A stretch of 64,000 bases of DNA from Siphonodentalium dalli (GCA_032622095.1 CP136064.1:256721863-256785862); one strand, 5' to 3'; positions 44,270-55,180 are shown, counted from the first letter of the stretch. The notes: a model not told the origin generated them from the letters alone. Program-made: numbers and translations.

Positions 44270-45784
44270 ATGGAAGCGTATCTTCTGCCACTTGTGCTAT
44301 TTTGTCATTTCCACGCCACATTTGGCGCGAACGTACTATTAATGACGCCCCCACTCTACAGTCATTGTATGAAATTTGGACACATTGCTGACTCTCTAAC
44401 AGAACTCGGTCACAATGTATATGCCTACATCCCGACGAACTGGGACTCGTCGAAATGTTTGGACAATAAGAACATCAAGATTATAACATACCGATATAAT
44501 CATGAAGTTGTCGAAAACATATTAACTGATTTTAGTAAGAGTGGGACAGGAGTTGGACCACGGAAAATGTTGACAACATTGAGAGCATCAAGTAAAGAGC
44601 TGTGTTCTGGATTACTGGGCGATGGTGAAAGTTTAATTAAAGTTCGGGAATCTAACATTGACTTCGTTATAGTGGATGCTTTTCCTGGATCGCGTTGCTT
44701 TTTCCTGGTTCCTTATAGACTAGGAATCAGATACGCATCATTGTCGATGACTTTCAACTGGTTCGAATCTGGAAAACCTTTTCTGCCAAGCGTTGAACGT
44801 TTGTTCATGTCTACATACCCACCGCACATGACGTTCTTCCAACGCTTCAATAACGCCATCGGGACTCTTCTGAAGCCGTTCGTCTTTCCATATATTATAA
44901 TGAACACAGAAGAATTTGAATTCGCACCGGAACTCTCATATCTTCAGTACATATCCCTGATAAGGGATTCCCAACTATTTATTCAAGACGATGACGTCAT
45001 TCTGTCAGGGCCGACAACTGTGATGCCAAATACTGTTCATACCGGTGGATTCTCCCCGCGCGATGGCGGAAATCTGTCTGCAGAATTCAAACATTTCATC
45101 GATTCTTCGTCTAATGGTGTTGTTGTCGTGTCGTTCGGCAGTATGCTTGACCTTGCTGGCGACACGAAATTTGACATTTTCAAGCATGTCTTCGGCAAAC
45201 TCAAGGTCAAGGTCATATGGAGGACGAATGCTCCCATTAACTCACCAAACATTCTCGCTACATCGTGGATGCCACAAAACGCTATTCTTGCGCACCCAAA
45301 CGTCAAATTGCTGATATTCCACTGCGGGAGGAATAGTTTCTATGAAGCTCTGTACCACGCCATCCCCATGTTATGTCTGCCGATCGTTGCCGACGAGCTT
45401 TCAGTTGCAATTAACGTGGAGTATCGCGAGATTGGGCGTTGGATCCAAACAGACCATCTCACAAACGAAACTTTCGAGGCCACAATGAAAGACGTTCTAA
45501 GTAGACCTTCTTTCAAAAGGAATATACAGAGGTTTTCTCGGATATATAGAGACTTGCATAAAGAATCTGCTGGACGAATCGCCGCTCATGCATTAGATCA
45601 CGTGATTTCTCACGGATCCGCTCATTTGCGACCACATTCACTTGATATGTCGGCGTCAGCGGCCCTTCAGATAGATATTTTATTATCAATGTTCGTCATT
45701 GTGTTCCTGCTAGCAATTGTATCGTGCTATCTTTGCTGTTACTGTTGCAAAAGATTGATGGGACACAAATATAAAAACGACTAG
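44270..45784 (+). CDS. UDP-glycosyltransferase (UGT, GT1 family), single exon
   Basis: The 504-residue protein would transfer sugar from a UDP-sugar to small lipophilic molecules, acting in the ER lumen. Residues 1-19 are a signal peptide (LLPLVLFCHF core). H32 (YSHCMKFGH) sits where the catalytic histidine lies, and D136 (FVIVDAFPG) where its partner aspartate lies. VVVSFGSMLD (286-294) starts the C-terminal donor domain. The UGT signature runs from W333 (WMPQNAILAHP) through FHCGRNSFYEA to PIVADE (376). A transmembrane helix at about 468-488 is followed by a short cytosolic tail ending KYKND, a KXKXX ER-retrieval signal. Length is normal for the family. The frame is complete and intronless. 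Odd points: cysteine in HCGRN where HGG is usual, and DE instead of DQ at the end of the signature. The start is chosen because it begins the signal peptide. Substrate is unknown. Confidence 0.93.
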   Translation: MEAYLLPLVLFCHFHATFGANVLLMTPPLYSHCMKFGHIADSLTELGHNVYAYIPTNWDSSKCLDNKNIKIITYRYNHEVVENILTDFSKSGTGVGPRKMLTTLRASSKELCSGLLGDGESLIKVRESNIDFVIVDAFPGSRCFFLVPYRLGIRYASLSMTFNWFESGKPFLPSVERLFMSTYPPHMTFFQRFNNAIGTLLKPFVFPYIIMNTEEFEFAPELSYLQYISLIRDSQLFIQDDDVILSGPTTVMPNTVHTGGFSPRDGGNLSAEFKHFIDSSSNGVVVVSFGSMLDLAGDTKFDIFKHVFGKLKVKVIWRTNAPINSPNILATSWMPQNAILAHPNVKLLIFHCGRNSFYEALYHAIPMLCLPIVADELSVAINVEYREIGRWIQTDHLTNETFEATMKDVLSRPSFKRNIQRFSRIYRDLHKESAGRIAAHALDHVISHGSAHLRPHSLDMSASAALQIDILLSMFVIVFLLAIVSCYLCCYCCKRLMGHKYKND

Positions 45785-45816
45785 GTACATACAGATGTAC
45801 ATGTATAGTGTATTAA

Positions 45817-46073
45817 CCCTTTCTTTATGGTATGGTTTCTCCTATTCAGTAATAAATGTATAGACATTGGAATGGTCTATTATTCATCTCGAGGAATGTT
45901 CAGGCGACAGCAGACGACAAGCAGATGGACAGGTGCTAAAAATGCAAAAGAATTCATATTAATTGGTGGTAAATGTTCAGATAATAAGTTCAACAAATGG
46001 GCTATGGTTGAACTTATTATCTGAACATTTCCTAATGGAACCACTCGTCGATGGGTATTCAGTAAAGGAAGAG
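45817..46073. mobile_element. Family C MITE, copy C1 (257 bp, TTAA target)
   Basis: TTAA at 45813-45816 is followed by CCCTTTCTTTA. The right end 'gtaaaggaagag' is followed by TTAA at 46074-46077. The ends are imperfect inverted repeats of the piggyBac type. Internally 'ttcagataataagttcaac' is inverted about 20 bp later as 'gttgaacttattatctgaa'. It lies 33 bp after the UGT stop codon. Confidence 0.75.
45851..45856 (+). promoter_or_regulatory. AATAAA polyadenylation signal candidate for the UGT
   Basis: This is the first AATAAA downstream of the UGT stop (67 bp after it), and it lies inside the family C MITE that starts at 45817. If used, the mobile element supplies the mRNA 3' end. Use is inference; no T/GT-rich downstream element was confirmed. 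Confidence 0.45.
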
Positions 46074-46077
46074 TTAA

Positions 46078-47042
46078 AGGTCCATCGCGGTTTGAAGCCT
46101 TAAATTACTCTTTTGTTACAACTATGTACATGTAAATATGATAGAATAAAATAGACACTGGGTTCTGATTTGTTAACAGCTATTGTCACCTTTCGCTAAT
46201 TGAACTACTGCTGATAATAATTACGAATAGGGTACTACGTCAATAGAATTTGTGTTCTTTCTATCAGTTGTCGTTTTGCAATTTCCGTGGTTACGATTGC
46301 GGGTTCGAGAAGCCAATCATGGGCACGTGACCATTGCTTGCAATCATCAATCCAACCACTGACCTGATAACAACATTTATTAAGCTGTCATGTTAGATTG
46401 ACCAATCAGAATATAGATCTAATGACAGGAGATAAGGGCATGATATGTTCACCTTGATTGATACCGACTCCATATTGAACAAATTTGACTTACTAGATTA
46501 CTGAATTTCGTACAAGTAATTAAAATAATTCTCACCTGGAAAGCATGATAAAATCGTTGCAGGACTCTTTGAATCCATATAGTACAGTGTCGTGAAGTTT
46601 GAACGGTACTATTTTCTCATAAACTGACTCGTAGTCGTCAATTCTACGGACAGATTTTTGGGCCGTCCGAAAAAATTACGACTACTATTATAGCTATTCA
46701 CAATTCTGATTAGTAGTAATTCATTGTGCGAAAAATGTCCTTTGTCTGTTTTATATATATACGAAATAAAACACTATACACCTCTCCTCTGTAAATTATC
46801 ATGGCCAAATAACCTTTTGTATTGAAGTTTGATTTGTGTGGTGTGATGTGTGTGACGAATGTCAAAACATTTAGTACAGTTCTTTGGCTAGATACGAATA
46901 TACAAAATTTCAAGGCAGATTCGAGCTACACAATATTAATTAATTGTTTACATAAAATGTTACCCCAAATCTCAACCTTTCTTATTTTAAAGGCACGAAT
47001 GACCTTGGTTGTATGTTATAATTTAAGGAAAAAAGTTAACAA
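46078..47042. other. No gene seen
   Basis: AT-rich DNA with a small imperfect inverted pair near 46629-46686 ('cgtagtcgt' and 'acgactac'). Short frames without motifs. Confidence 0.4.
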
Positions 47043-47395
47043 ATTAAAGTGATATGAAACACTCCGGTAGAGTGACCAAATAGAAGTGGAAAATAATCTT
47101 GCTCAAAGTAGTAAATTTTACAGATATTATATCCATTTTGACAACACAGGCCGTCATTCTCATATATCAATTAAATGCTGTGCCGCTCGATGGCGAAATC
47201 GTTTTAGTAGTAAATCGTCCCGAATCGAGTAGTAAATATTTACAATTGAGCGCAGTTCAGACGATGTTTTCAGACGATGGTACGGTTGATTTGCTTCAAA
47301 TTTTCAGCTATATTAGTAGAATGTTCCATTCATCCAGTTGGCATAGCGCCTGAATACTAACTTATCAGTTTCACGCACCCGAACAAGTACATAAT
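47043..47395. repeat. Dispersed repeat F, copy 2
   Basis: Same orientation as 22479-22850, about three quarters identical by eye, with several small gaps. Neither copy has clear terminal repeats. Confidence 0.8.
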
Positions 47396-50300
47396 ATATA
47401 TTTAAGCATTTCCTCAAGAATATACTAACAGTATATAGTATCGTGATAGTATGAATCTGATATTACTCACAAAACACACTTTGTGTGAACCTATCATTTG
47501 TGTTTATATGCAACACACAAAGCGTGTGTGTTAAGCAAAACATTCAACACCGTGGCTATTTATTTTGGGAGAGTGAATCACGATGATCCATTAGTGTGTG
47601 CTATATCGGTATGTTGTAAACAATATGGTGTCAATTTTAACCACAATTCCGTTATTGGTGTCTCTCCGGTATTCAGTGTTTTGCGCAATCGCACACTCTT
47701 TAAGCACTGCACTGCAATATGGCTTGTGTTTACTAACAAGACGTACGATCTTGTCAATAACACGCTATTTACGCGATATATATGATCGGTATAAGAACAA
47801 AATATGTCTATATTCTAATATGCTTTATGTTTATGGCGGTTTAACGGGTGTGACTTTTTAACAAGAATACACATCGCGAATGCCATCCGTATCATTAAGT
47901 AGATTCAGGACCTGAGCTGCATGCTGAAAACAGTATACACTAAGGGTACGTAACACATCTGGCAATTATTCATGAAATTCCGCATAGATGTCCATCAATT
48001 GCACACTTCTGAATGATCAATTTTGAAAATACAGAATATGTGTATTGGATTAATTTACCGCTTATTAGACTATTGAAATGCAACGAGTTATTGCACAATT
48101 AATTCTTGTCATATATCTGAAGGTTAATTTTGGGCAAATATCAGTTGCATAAGATACTAAGGAATTACATATATATTACTGAGCATGTAGTAAGTTACCT
48201 ATTTGGGCATGCGCATTTTATAAATTGCTTGACGTTGATAACCTATCAGATTAAATCGATCTATATGACGAATTTGTAAAATTTTCAGGCATATTGTCTA
48301 GCGTCTGAACGCATCCTATAAACGTTTACACTGAGGCATATGAACATTATTTACATTATTGTACTCTAAACTTCTAAAGGAAATTTTTCAGATTTTGATT
48401 TAAAAAAAACTAATGAGAGCGACCAATTGAGCCATGCATAGTAATCGGTGATGCACGGTTATTTTATAAGCAGATTATTTAAATTGCATCCTACATGTAC
48501 CATAGCTCTCTGTGGTGGATTACATAAATAGATGTTAGTTGGTTACTTAGTTGGCTCGGGTTTAGCGCCGTTTTACCACCTAATTACACGTGTGATAAGT
48601 CAGGAATATCTGAAACAAATATAATCAACAAGTACAATTAGTATATGTAAACATATATATAATTATCAATTCTGTTCTTATGGTACGTTTACATTGTTAA
48701 ATTGTTACTCGGGCTTCTCGTGCGACTTTCATTCTTTCTTCGAACCATTATCAACTGGTGTAAGAATAAACTGCTTTGGTCTGCTGGTAGTTGATTATTT
48801 TTTTTGTCTGGCCTAAACTGACATGACTCATAGTGAATTGTCAATTGCCAGAGTACTGATAAGAGCGCGTTCACTATCAGTAATCATGTTGTGATCACAG
48901 CAATCTGCGACACATGACTTCACACAGATCTGTATAAAGATCTACAGCAATGTTAAAGTACCTAATATTCATTATCATTATATAACTCTGCAAAAACGAG
49001 ATAAACAAAAACATGACGGTGAGCATTGGAAACGGTCAAAGCTTTGCAGGATATTCTGAAAAACAGATTTAAATTAAAATATTTGAATTTACCTGCGCAA
49101 TCAGCGATATTTATTGGCAAATCAACCGGGGGGGGGGGGTCAGGTAGAAAATGGTGCAAAAACAAATATTTGTTTCCGCACGGTTTATGGGAGCCACCCC
49201 CAAACTCATTTCAATTGACTCTACCAAGCTTTTCCAATTAATTTCCAGACTGTTCTGGTATATTATATTATACTGTTCCGTTCCCTAGATGAATATTTAA
49301 TCCATATCCACTATCCACTCTGATCCTACCTAGATACATGTACATTTATAAATCGCTAGTAGGAAGTTCAAAGTTCAACATGACTGAAAAAAATGTCCCA
49401 ACAGCTTGTCAAAATTAATTTTATCCTCCTAATTCAGCTTGATTGAATATATATATAAGCTTCTCACATGCTCAGGTATGCCCATATGCACATGCAGTAC
49501 CTGTCTAATATACCTGGAAATACGAATATACCTGAACATACCAGAATATAACATGAATAAATGTGCTGGTGGTTTGCAGAGATGTCTCAGCCAAAGATTA
49601 ATGTTGTTGAATATTGTTCATCGGGTCCAGCACATCTACTGAATGGGCTGAATGTCTCAAATCATGATAAGATAAATGTGCCCAAGCGACGTAATGAAAC
49701 ATAAACAAACCCACATATATCTGCACATATGCGTTTACGGAAAATATACATATATGACTGCGAAAATGGGTCACATAAATTGCTGCTAAAAATAAATATA
49801 TTAAAACAAATTATTAAAAATAAATGACGTTGCTCACTGCTGAATTTCCCATATTACGAAGTCGAGACCGATATATCCGTCTGCCATGGTCAACCGGGTA
49901 GCAGTTTTATCCTATTGGTTACAATACACCAAATACAAATTAATAGAGTGATTTCCCCTGGCACTACCAAGCTAGGATCAGCATAAATCAAATTCTGGCA
50001 GCTGAATGGTCAATGATACATGGATGAAAAGTGCACGAAAAAATGCACAAAAATGTGTTTCCCGTCGAGAAACATCAAATATAACCACATGGTAAACGGT
50101 TATGGCTGTGCAAGTGGCGAATAATTTATGGGAGGTGTTTGTGTTTTTTTCGATGTCATTTTTTTCTCAATTTTAAGGGTAGTGTGACGTTACACTGTAC
50201 CACGCTAACAAGTACTTTTGGGCACATTGCTGTGTGTCTAAAAGGACGTTCTTTAATTTCAAATACTCGTGCAGGGTCAAAGCTTGCCTGCGAATATAGG

Positions 50301-50454
50301 CCAGCGGGATTTGTTAACACTGAGGCCTATGTAAATCATTTGGTGTATTGTAACCTTTTATCCCACTGCTGCGGTAAAAGGATTCGTAAAATTTCAAAAT
50401 GGGAACAACTGGCTATCTGCGTAAATTAACGTAAGTGAAATTGCACGGTGACAC
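47396..50454. other. No gene identified (3 kb)
   Basis: AT-rich DNA with short frames lacking motifs. A G run of 13 lies at about 49128-49140. 'aatatacctgga', 'aatatacctgaa' and 'cataccagaata' form a weak local repeat near 49507-49550. No splice chain recognised. Confidence 0.35.
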
Positions 50455-50540
50455 GCGCTTCGCATCAGACGATTGAAGTTAAGCAACGCCGAGCCTACAT
50501 AGTATTTTGATTGGGACATTTTCCCCAATCGGTAAATGTA
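50455..50540 (+). repeat. 5S-rRNA-derived fragment (pseudogene or SINE head)
   Basis: 'gattgaagttaagcaacgcc' followed by 'gagcctacatagtatttt' and 'gattggga' aligns by eye with the 5S rRNA segment containing the A-box and C-box promoter region (the 'gaagctaagc', 'ggcctggttagta' and 'ggatggga' blocks), with many substitutions. The 5' third of 5S rRNA is not clear. It is most likely a decayed 5S pseudogene or the head of a 5S-derived SINE. Confidence 0.55.
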
Positions 50541-50741
50541 ATGCCAAACATGGGCAATGCCATTGTCATTAAGAACATGTTTAGCTGTGATACCACATAC
50601 CGATGTAGATCACATATAGATGTGTACATATATGCTTTGAATGCATGATAGAGTCACGACACAGTTCAACTTACTTTGGTCAACCTGATCACTGGGACCT
50701 GTAACTAATATAGTTAGTATGTCATATAATTATGTGTTATA
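50541..50741. other. No gene seen; possible body of the 5S-derived element
   Basis: 'gggcaatgccattgtcatta' and following bases show no promoter or coding motif. It could be the SINE body, but no second copy is present in this window. Confidence 0.25.
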
Positions 50742-50904
50742 TATAAGGATTAACTGTCATGTGGACTGTTTTTATGGAGATGTAACCGTGAGGTAAGTGG
50801 ACATAACTTGTGTAAAACCCGAAGGGTTTTACATACAAGTTATGACCACTTACCTCCCGGTTACATCTCCATAAATATAGTCCACATGACAGTTAATCCT
50901 TATA
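50742..50904. repeat. Long near-perfect hairpin element
   Basis: 'aaggattaactgtcatgtgg' and 'tatggagatgtaacc' at the left pair with 'ggttacatctccata' and 'ccacatgacagttaatcctt' at the right. Even the centre 'gtaaaacccgaagggttttac' is self-complementary. Almost the entire 163 bp folds on itself. Confidence 0.85.
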
Positions 50905-51189
50905 TTTATATACATTTAGCGAAAAAGCCACTTTTGTAAATGTATTTAAATCGAAAAGTGTATTGTGACAAAAACAGCTCAAAATACCCATAGCACCCTT
51001 GGCAAAAGTTAATAGGAACAATTTCTCTTAATATTGAAACCCGATGATGTATTAAGTCAATCCTGCGCGAGTCCAAATGCGCCCAAAACATTACGCGTTC
51101 GTCTTTCCAAACCCAATGGCGTATCGATGGTGTTATGAGCTTGGTGTTATGAGCCGTTGCGCATTCACCGAGAAATAACTGCAACTAGC
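50905..51189. other. No gene seen
   Basis: A minus-strand open frame at 50906-51184 has no recognisable motif. Confidence 0.35.
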
Positions 51190-51480
51190 CACGTGGGCGC
51201 TCTTTAAAACACTTCTCCAAATATGTCCGTTATTTCGTCAAAGACACCTTTTCAAATATCTCCGTTATTTCGTTTATTAAAATAATTTCATATTTATATA
51301 TTTCGTTCTATATTTCTCCCTATTTCGCTATTTCGCTGTATGTTCCTATTTCGAGTTTTCGTTCTATTTCGCTATTTCGCTATTTCGCTGTATTTTCCTA
51401 TTTCGATTTTCGATGTATTTTCCTATTTCGCTTTTTCGTTTTATTTTATATTTCGATATTTCGCTATATTTGACATATTA
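51190..51480. repeat. TATTTCG-type simple repeat
   Basis: Repeated 'ctatttcg', 'gttatttcg' and 'gctatttcgctgtat' units, degenerate in spacing. Open frames across it are compositional. Confidence 0.85.
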
Positions 51481-52059
51481 TGGGATATGGTATTATATGA
51501 TACCCAACATTCTGATATTCAATCGAACATCACGTGCCTCCCGTGGTCGCGATTGTATACCAAGAGCCATCATATCGTGGACTCCGATAAGATATCTCTT
51601 GGTAGTCAAGCTTGTGCGTATTGCCTGCTTTCAACATATACAAAAATGGGATAATTATTTATAGTGAAAATAAAAGTCAACCTATTTGCCCACGTTTCGT
51701 GGTGATTATGGATTTACATACTATATATTATAATTTCTCACATCTATACCCGCGACGAATGCCTCACGTCCCTTTAGCAATCGGCGACATGTTCCTTGTG
51801 GGTGTGTGTAATGAGCTGGATTGTGTAGATAAGCTGATAACACGCACCCAATATACGGTAGAACTGATTATTGCATCGCTGATCGGGCTACGCGGTGATG
51901 ATGTAGTTACGACCTGCCCGATACATGTACAGCTACCGCACAAGTAAGTGGAGTGCTATGTTTCGTTGAAAAAGGACAATGTCGTCGGAGGATGGATGTT
52001 GCCGTCAGTTCATTCGCAAGCGAGGTGAAGTCACGGTTAGTTTATGTGTTACCAGCAAA
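51481..52059. other. No gene assigned; open frame 51612-51947
   Basis: The plus-strand frame ends with AIGDMFLVGVCNELDCVDKL and IIASLIGLRGDDVVTT. It is protein-like but not recognised, and no clear acceptor or donor defines an exon. Confidence 0.25.
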
Positions 52060-52185
52060 TAAAATAATTGAAATTATGCCCCTTAATTGGTATTTGTGTA
52101 GGGAAACTAGAGTCACCATAAAAAATTAGTTTATGCTGACTCGAGTTTCCCTACACAAATGTCAATAAAGGGGCATAATTTCAAT
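52060..52185. repeat. Inverted-repeat element (~125 bp)
   Basis: 'attgaaattatgcccctta' and 'tttgtgtagggaaact' at the left pair with 'agtttccctacacaaatg' and 'ggggcataatttcaat' at the right. The right side is followed by a second 'atttcaattattttatgaac' unit. Confidence 0.75.
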
Positions 52186-52558
52186 TATTTTATGAACGAA
52201 TTATTATTTCAATTATTTTATGAACGAAAAAAGAAATGCATAGATTGTTAATTCCGCGACCATTTGTGTGCGATTGTTCGCCAATCATATACGTTGGTCG
52301 CCAACTTGGGGAGGGTTGGTGTTACGCCGAGTTTTTGAATAACTGACGAGTTATGTCGTACATGTAGCTCACGATTTCTGAAATAACAATCGCTGAATTC
52401 TGTGGGAGCTCACGAGTTCTGTAGTAAATTCAACGAGTTATTTAGTAATATGAGGTCATGATTTCTGTACTTTTTTTTTCAAAAGACGCGTTTGGGCTTT
52501 ATACATTATTATATAGTAAATTCAATGTTTATTTGTGTAAGATTGTACGTGGCGGATG
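52186..52558. other. No gene seen
   Basis: Unrecognised AT-rich DNA up to the next MITE. Confidence 0.4.
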
Positions 52559-52562
52559 TTAA

Positions 52563-52954
52563 CCCTTTACCCAACAAACCGGCCAAACCCGGCCAAATAA
52601 AGCTTCAACAGCCTAAAATATCTTCGGTCTGTCTCAATAAAACCATACAAATATGGATATCATTGGAACCGGCTCCTTGACCACATTGTGATAGTTACAG
52701 TTATACCCTGTGCCAATGCATTCTCTTATATATGCGAGTCGACCATAGGTCGCCTCGCATATATAAGAGAATGCATTGGCCTAAAAAAAATCTTTTTTTA
52801 ACACTTTTTACCATTTTTTCTTACATTCTTTAACAATATTATAATTTTTAATGTGTTAAGCCAATGCATTCTCTTATATATGCGAGGCGACCTATGGTCG
52901 ACTCGCATATATAAGAGAATGCATTGGCACAGGGCCCTTCTGTTGGGTAAAGGG
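52563..52954 (-). mobile_element. Family A MITE, copy A5 (392 bp, TTAA target)
   Basis: Reverse orientation like A4. TTAA at 52559-52562 and 52955-52958, CCCTTTACCCAACA ends and both hairpins. Confidence 0.95.
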
Positions 52955-52958
52955 TTAA

Positions 52959-53427
52959 TGTTGTTGTATATATAGCTCAACTTGATGGTGGTCATTCGGC
53001 ACCCCGCCGTTTCTCGACTGATCGGGTCGTTGAAAACAATTGATATACAGGGATAAATTGTACCGATTGTTGTCACGGGATAAGTGCCGTTTACCTCAGA
53101 CGTCTTAAGTAGGCACTAATAAATGAATCATATAAAGAGCGTTCCTTGTCAGCTTAGAAAATATAAATACACAGGAGAACACGCGTGTGGCAGTTGGTTT
53201 GGTGATACGACACGAGTGTTCGCGTGGACGGGTAGAACGAGAAGCCGAGTCTCGAGTTGTATCCTTCCGTCATGGCACAAGTGACGCGTCGACAAACCTT
53301 ATTAACTCACGCTTCGTACTGTTTGGTAACACAACACCTGTCCTTGAATCTGAGAATTAAAAACAAACAGACTAACAATGTGTATTTAGGTAGATACACG
53401 ACGTGTTTTGGCATGTGTGCTGAGATA
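52959..53427. other. No gene seen
   Basis: No motif-bearing frame or repeat identified before the LINE tail at 53428. Confidence 0.4.
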
Positions 53428-53960
53428 AGATAAGATAAGATGATTTATTGCAATAGACCAATGGAGGCAGTTGCAAATAACAGTTAGTACATGAAAAGTT
53501 ACACATTAAAATAAAATACATGTAATAGGCATATGTACGATATATAATCCTTAGTATTATAAATTAATACTTTCAACGTGTATTTCCCCATATTGCCATT
53601 CTGTCTTTTTAGAAAGAATAACCGGATCATGTTACACAAGGAATTGATTATTTGTTTGTCCTTGTTTTTCATTATGAAGATGAACTTATCATCATCACTC
53701 ATGTTTATGAAATCTATGCTGTGCAATATTAAACAAGTCTATTCTAAAATCAGCGTACGCACTGCAATCCATAATAAAATGTTTTTATGTCACGGTTCAT
53801 CTCACATGTGACAAATTCTGTCTTTTAATGGCATTTTCGGTTGCGTTGTGTCGACCCTTTTCTATAGCTAAAATATGATTGCTAACACGTAGTCGAGTGA
53901 ACATCTCTCTTGCCTCTGACGATCGAACGTGCCTGAGGTACGGTTCTATATCATAATTGT
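53428..53960 (-). pseudogene. LINE polymerase C-terminus and 3' tail
   Basis: On the minus strand: EPYLRHVRSSEAREMFTRLR, RVSNHILAIEKGRHNATENA, then across small frame breaks KHFIMDCSAYADFRIDLF and SDDDKFIFIMKNKDKQII. This is the conserved LINE C-terminal arrangement: an R-x-R-x-S-x-H...E-x-G-R-H block, then H-F...C...Y...R, then a D-x-D-K-F box. The element ends with (TCTTA)n, seen on the plus strand as 'gataagataagataagat' at about 53430-53447. The rest of the element is absent (5' truncation), and stops make it non-functional. Confidence 0.75.
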
Positions 53961-54084
53961 GTGATGATGCTTATTTGTATAGGTGTGTCATAATAAGTAA
54001 TATACTGCTGTATTGTATTCGCTTTCATCGATAAATACATACTGGTTTTGACATCACACCTAATTGCTGTTATATATCGATGAA

Positions 54085-54190
54085 ATGAAAAAAATTAGAA
54101 TTTTATTTTTTTTAATAATAATGATTGCAGCAGCCTCTTATTGGATCACAGAACCGAAGACAGAGACCACTCCCCCGCAAAGATTACGAA
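54085..54190 (+). CDS. Candidate first coding exon with signal peptide or anchor
   Basis: ATG at 54085 opens a frame starting MKKIRILFFLIIMIAAASYW. The two lysines and one arginine followed by 13-14 hydrophobic residues are a typical signal peptide or type II signal anchor. A polar stem rich in T, P and E follows. The exon would end in 'ttacgaa' before a consensus donor, 'gtaagtg' (54191), in phase 1. Type II anchors plus stem are common in Golgi enzymes, including the kind of N-terminus that the HtrL exon at 19522 lacks, but nothing links the two. Downstream exons are uncertain. Confidence 0.5.
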
Positions 54191-54390
54191 GTAAGTGTAT
54201 CATCCTATGGATCATATTGTAACACTCTTGGTGCCTACATATTATGCACCAAGCTGTAAGTGCTATGGCAGCCTATACATTCTGAAACATTGGTTTATTG
54301 AAAACCACATTTCAAGTAACAAGGACCAGCCAATCCTGTTATGAATATTAGTTATCTCACACGTCTGACAAATTCGCTTTTTTTTTGCAG

Positions 54391-54428
54391 AATCGATGGA
54401 CAAACTGTTCCAAAATCATTTAAAATAA
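54391..54428 (+). CDS. Possible second exon (problematic)
   Basis: It follows a strong acceptor, 'cgctttttttttgcag', and is followed by 'gtatctt'. Joined in phase 1 it reads KSMDKLFQNHLK and would leave the correct phase for the 55412 exon, but its last codon is TAA. Either the donor is elsewhere, the exon is terminal in a short isoform, or the locus is broken. Confidence 0.25.
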
Positions 54429-54736
54429 GTATCTTTTTCCCGTATAACACCCCACCCCAATAATACATAACCGTGAATTGATTACAGGTTTGACCTCCTG
54501 GTCAAGTGGTCATTGATATGATACGTTATATTTTAGTCATTTTTGCGGTGTTCGGATAATCTGAACATATCTAGGAAAAGGCATGTTCGTGCATGTATCA
54601 AACATTTAACATCATATATATATTGCGAACTATTTTAATACTGGTTGCATTAGTTGTTCCAAAATCGAGTTCAATAGAGATGTCTATTCGTGTAGTTTTG
54701 CAAACACCAGCGCAGCCATTATTGATTTTCTTTTAA

Positions 54737-55180
54737 CCCTTTACCCAACAGAACGGCCCTGTGCCAATGCATTCTCTTATATATGCGAGTCGACCATATG
54801 TCGCCTCGCATATATAAGAGAATGCATTGGCTTAACACATATTAAAACTGATAAAATTGTCAAAGAATGTAGAAAAAGATTATAAAAAATGTTAAAAAAT
54901 GTAAGAAAAAATTATAAAATTGTTAAAGAATGTAAGAAAAAAATGGCAATTTTTTTTTTTAGGCCAATGCATTCTCTTATATATGCGAGGCGACATATGG
55001 TCGACTCGCATATATAAGAGAATGCATTGGTACTGGGCATAACTGTAACCATCACAATATGGTCAATGAACCGGTTCCAATGATATCCATATTTGTATGG
55101 TGTTATTGAGACAGACCGAATATATTTTAGGCTGTTGAAGCTTTATTTGGGCGTTTTTGGCCGTTTTGTTGGGTAAAGGG
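54737..55180 (+). mobile_element. Family A MITE, copy A6 (444 bp, TTAA target)
   Basis: TTAA at 54733-54736 and 55181-55184 with CCCTTTACCCAACA ends. Its spacer is about 50 bp longer than in A1-A5 because 'ttaaagaatgtaagaaaaa'-type sequence is repeated. It has more substitutions (loop 'catatgtcgcc', 'gtactgggc' in place of 'gcacagggc'), so it is the oldest A copy. It would lie in an intron of the 54085-55480 candidate gene. Confidence 0.93.
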
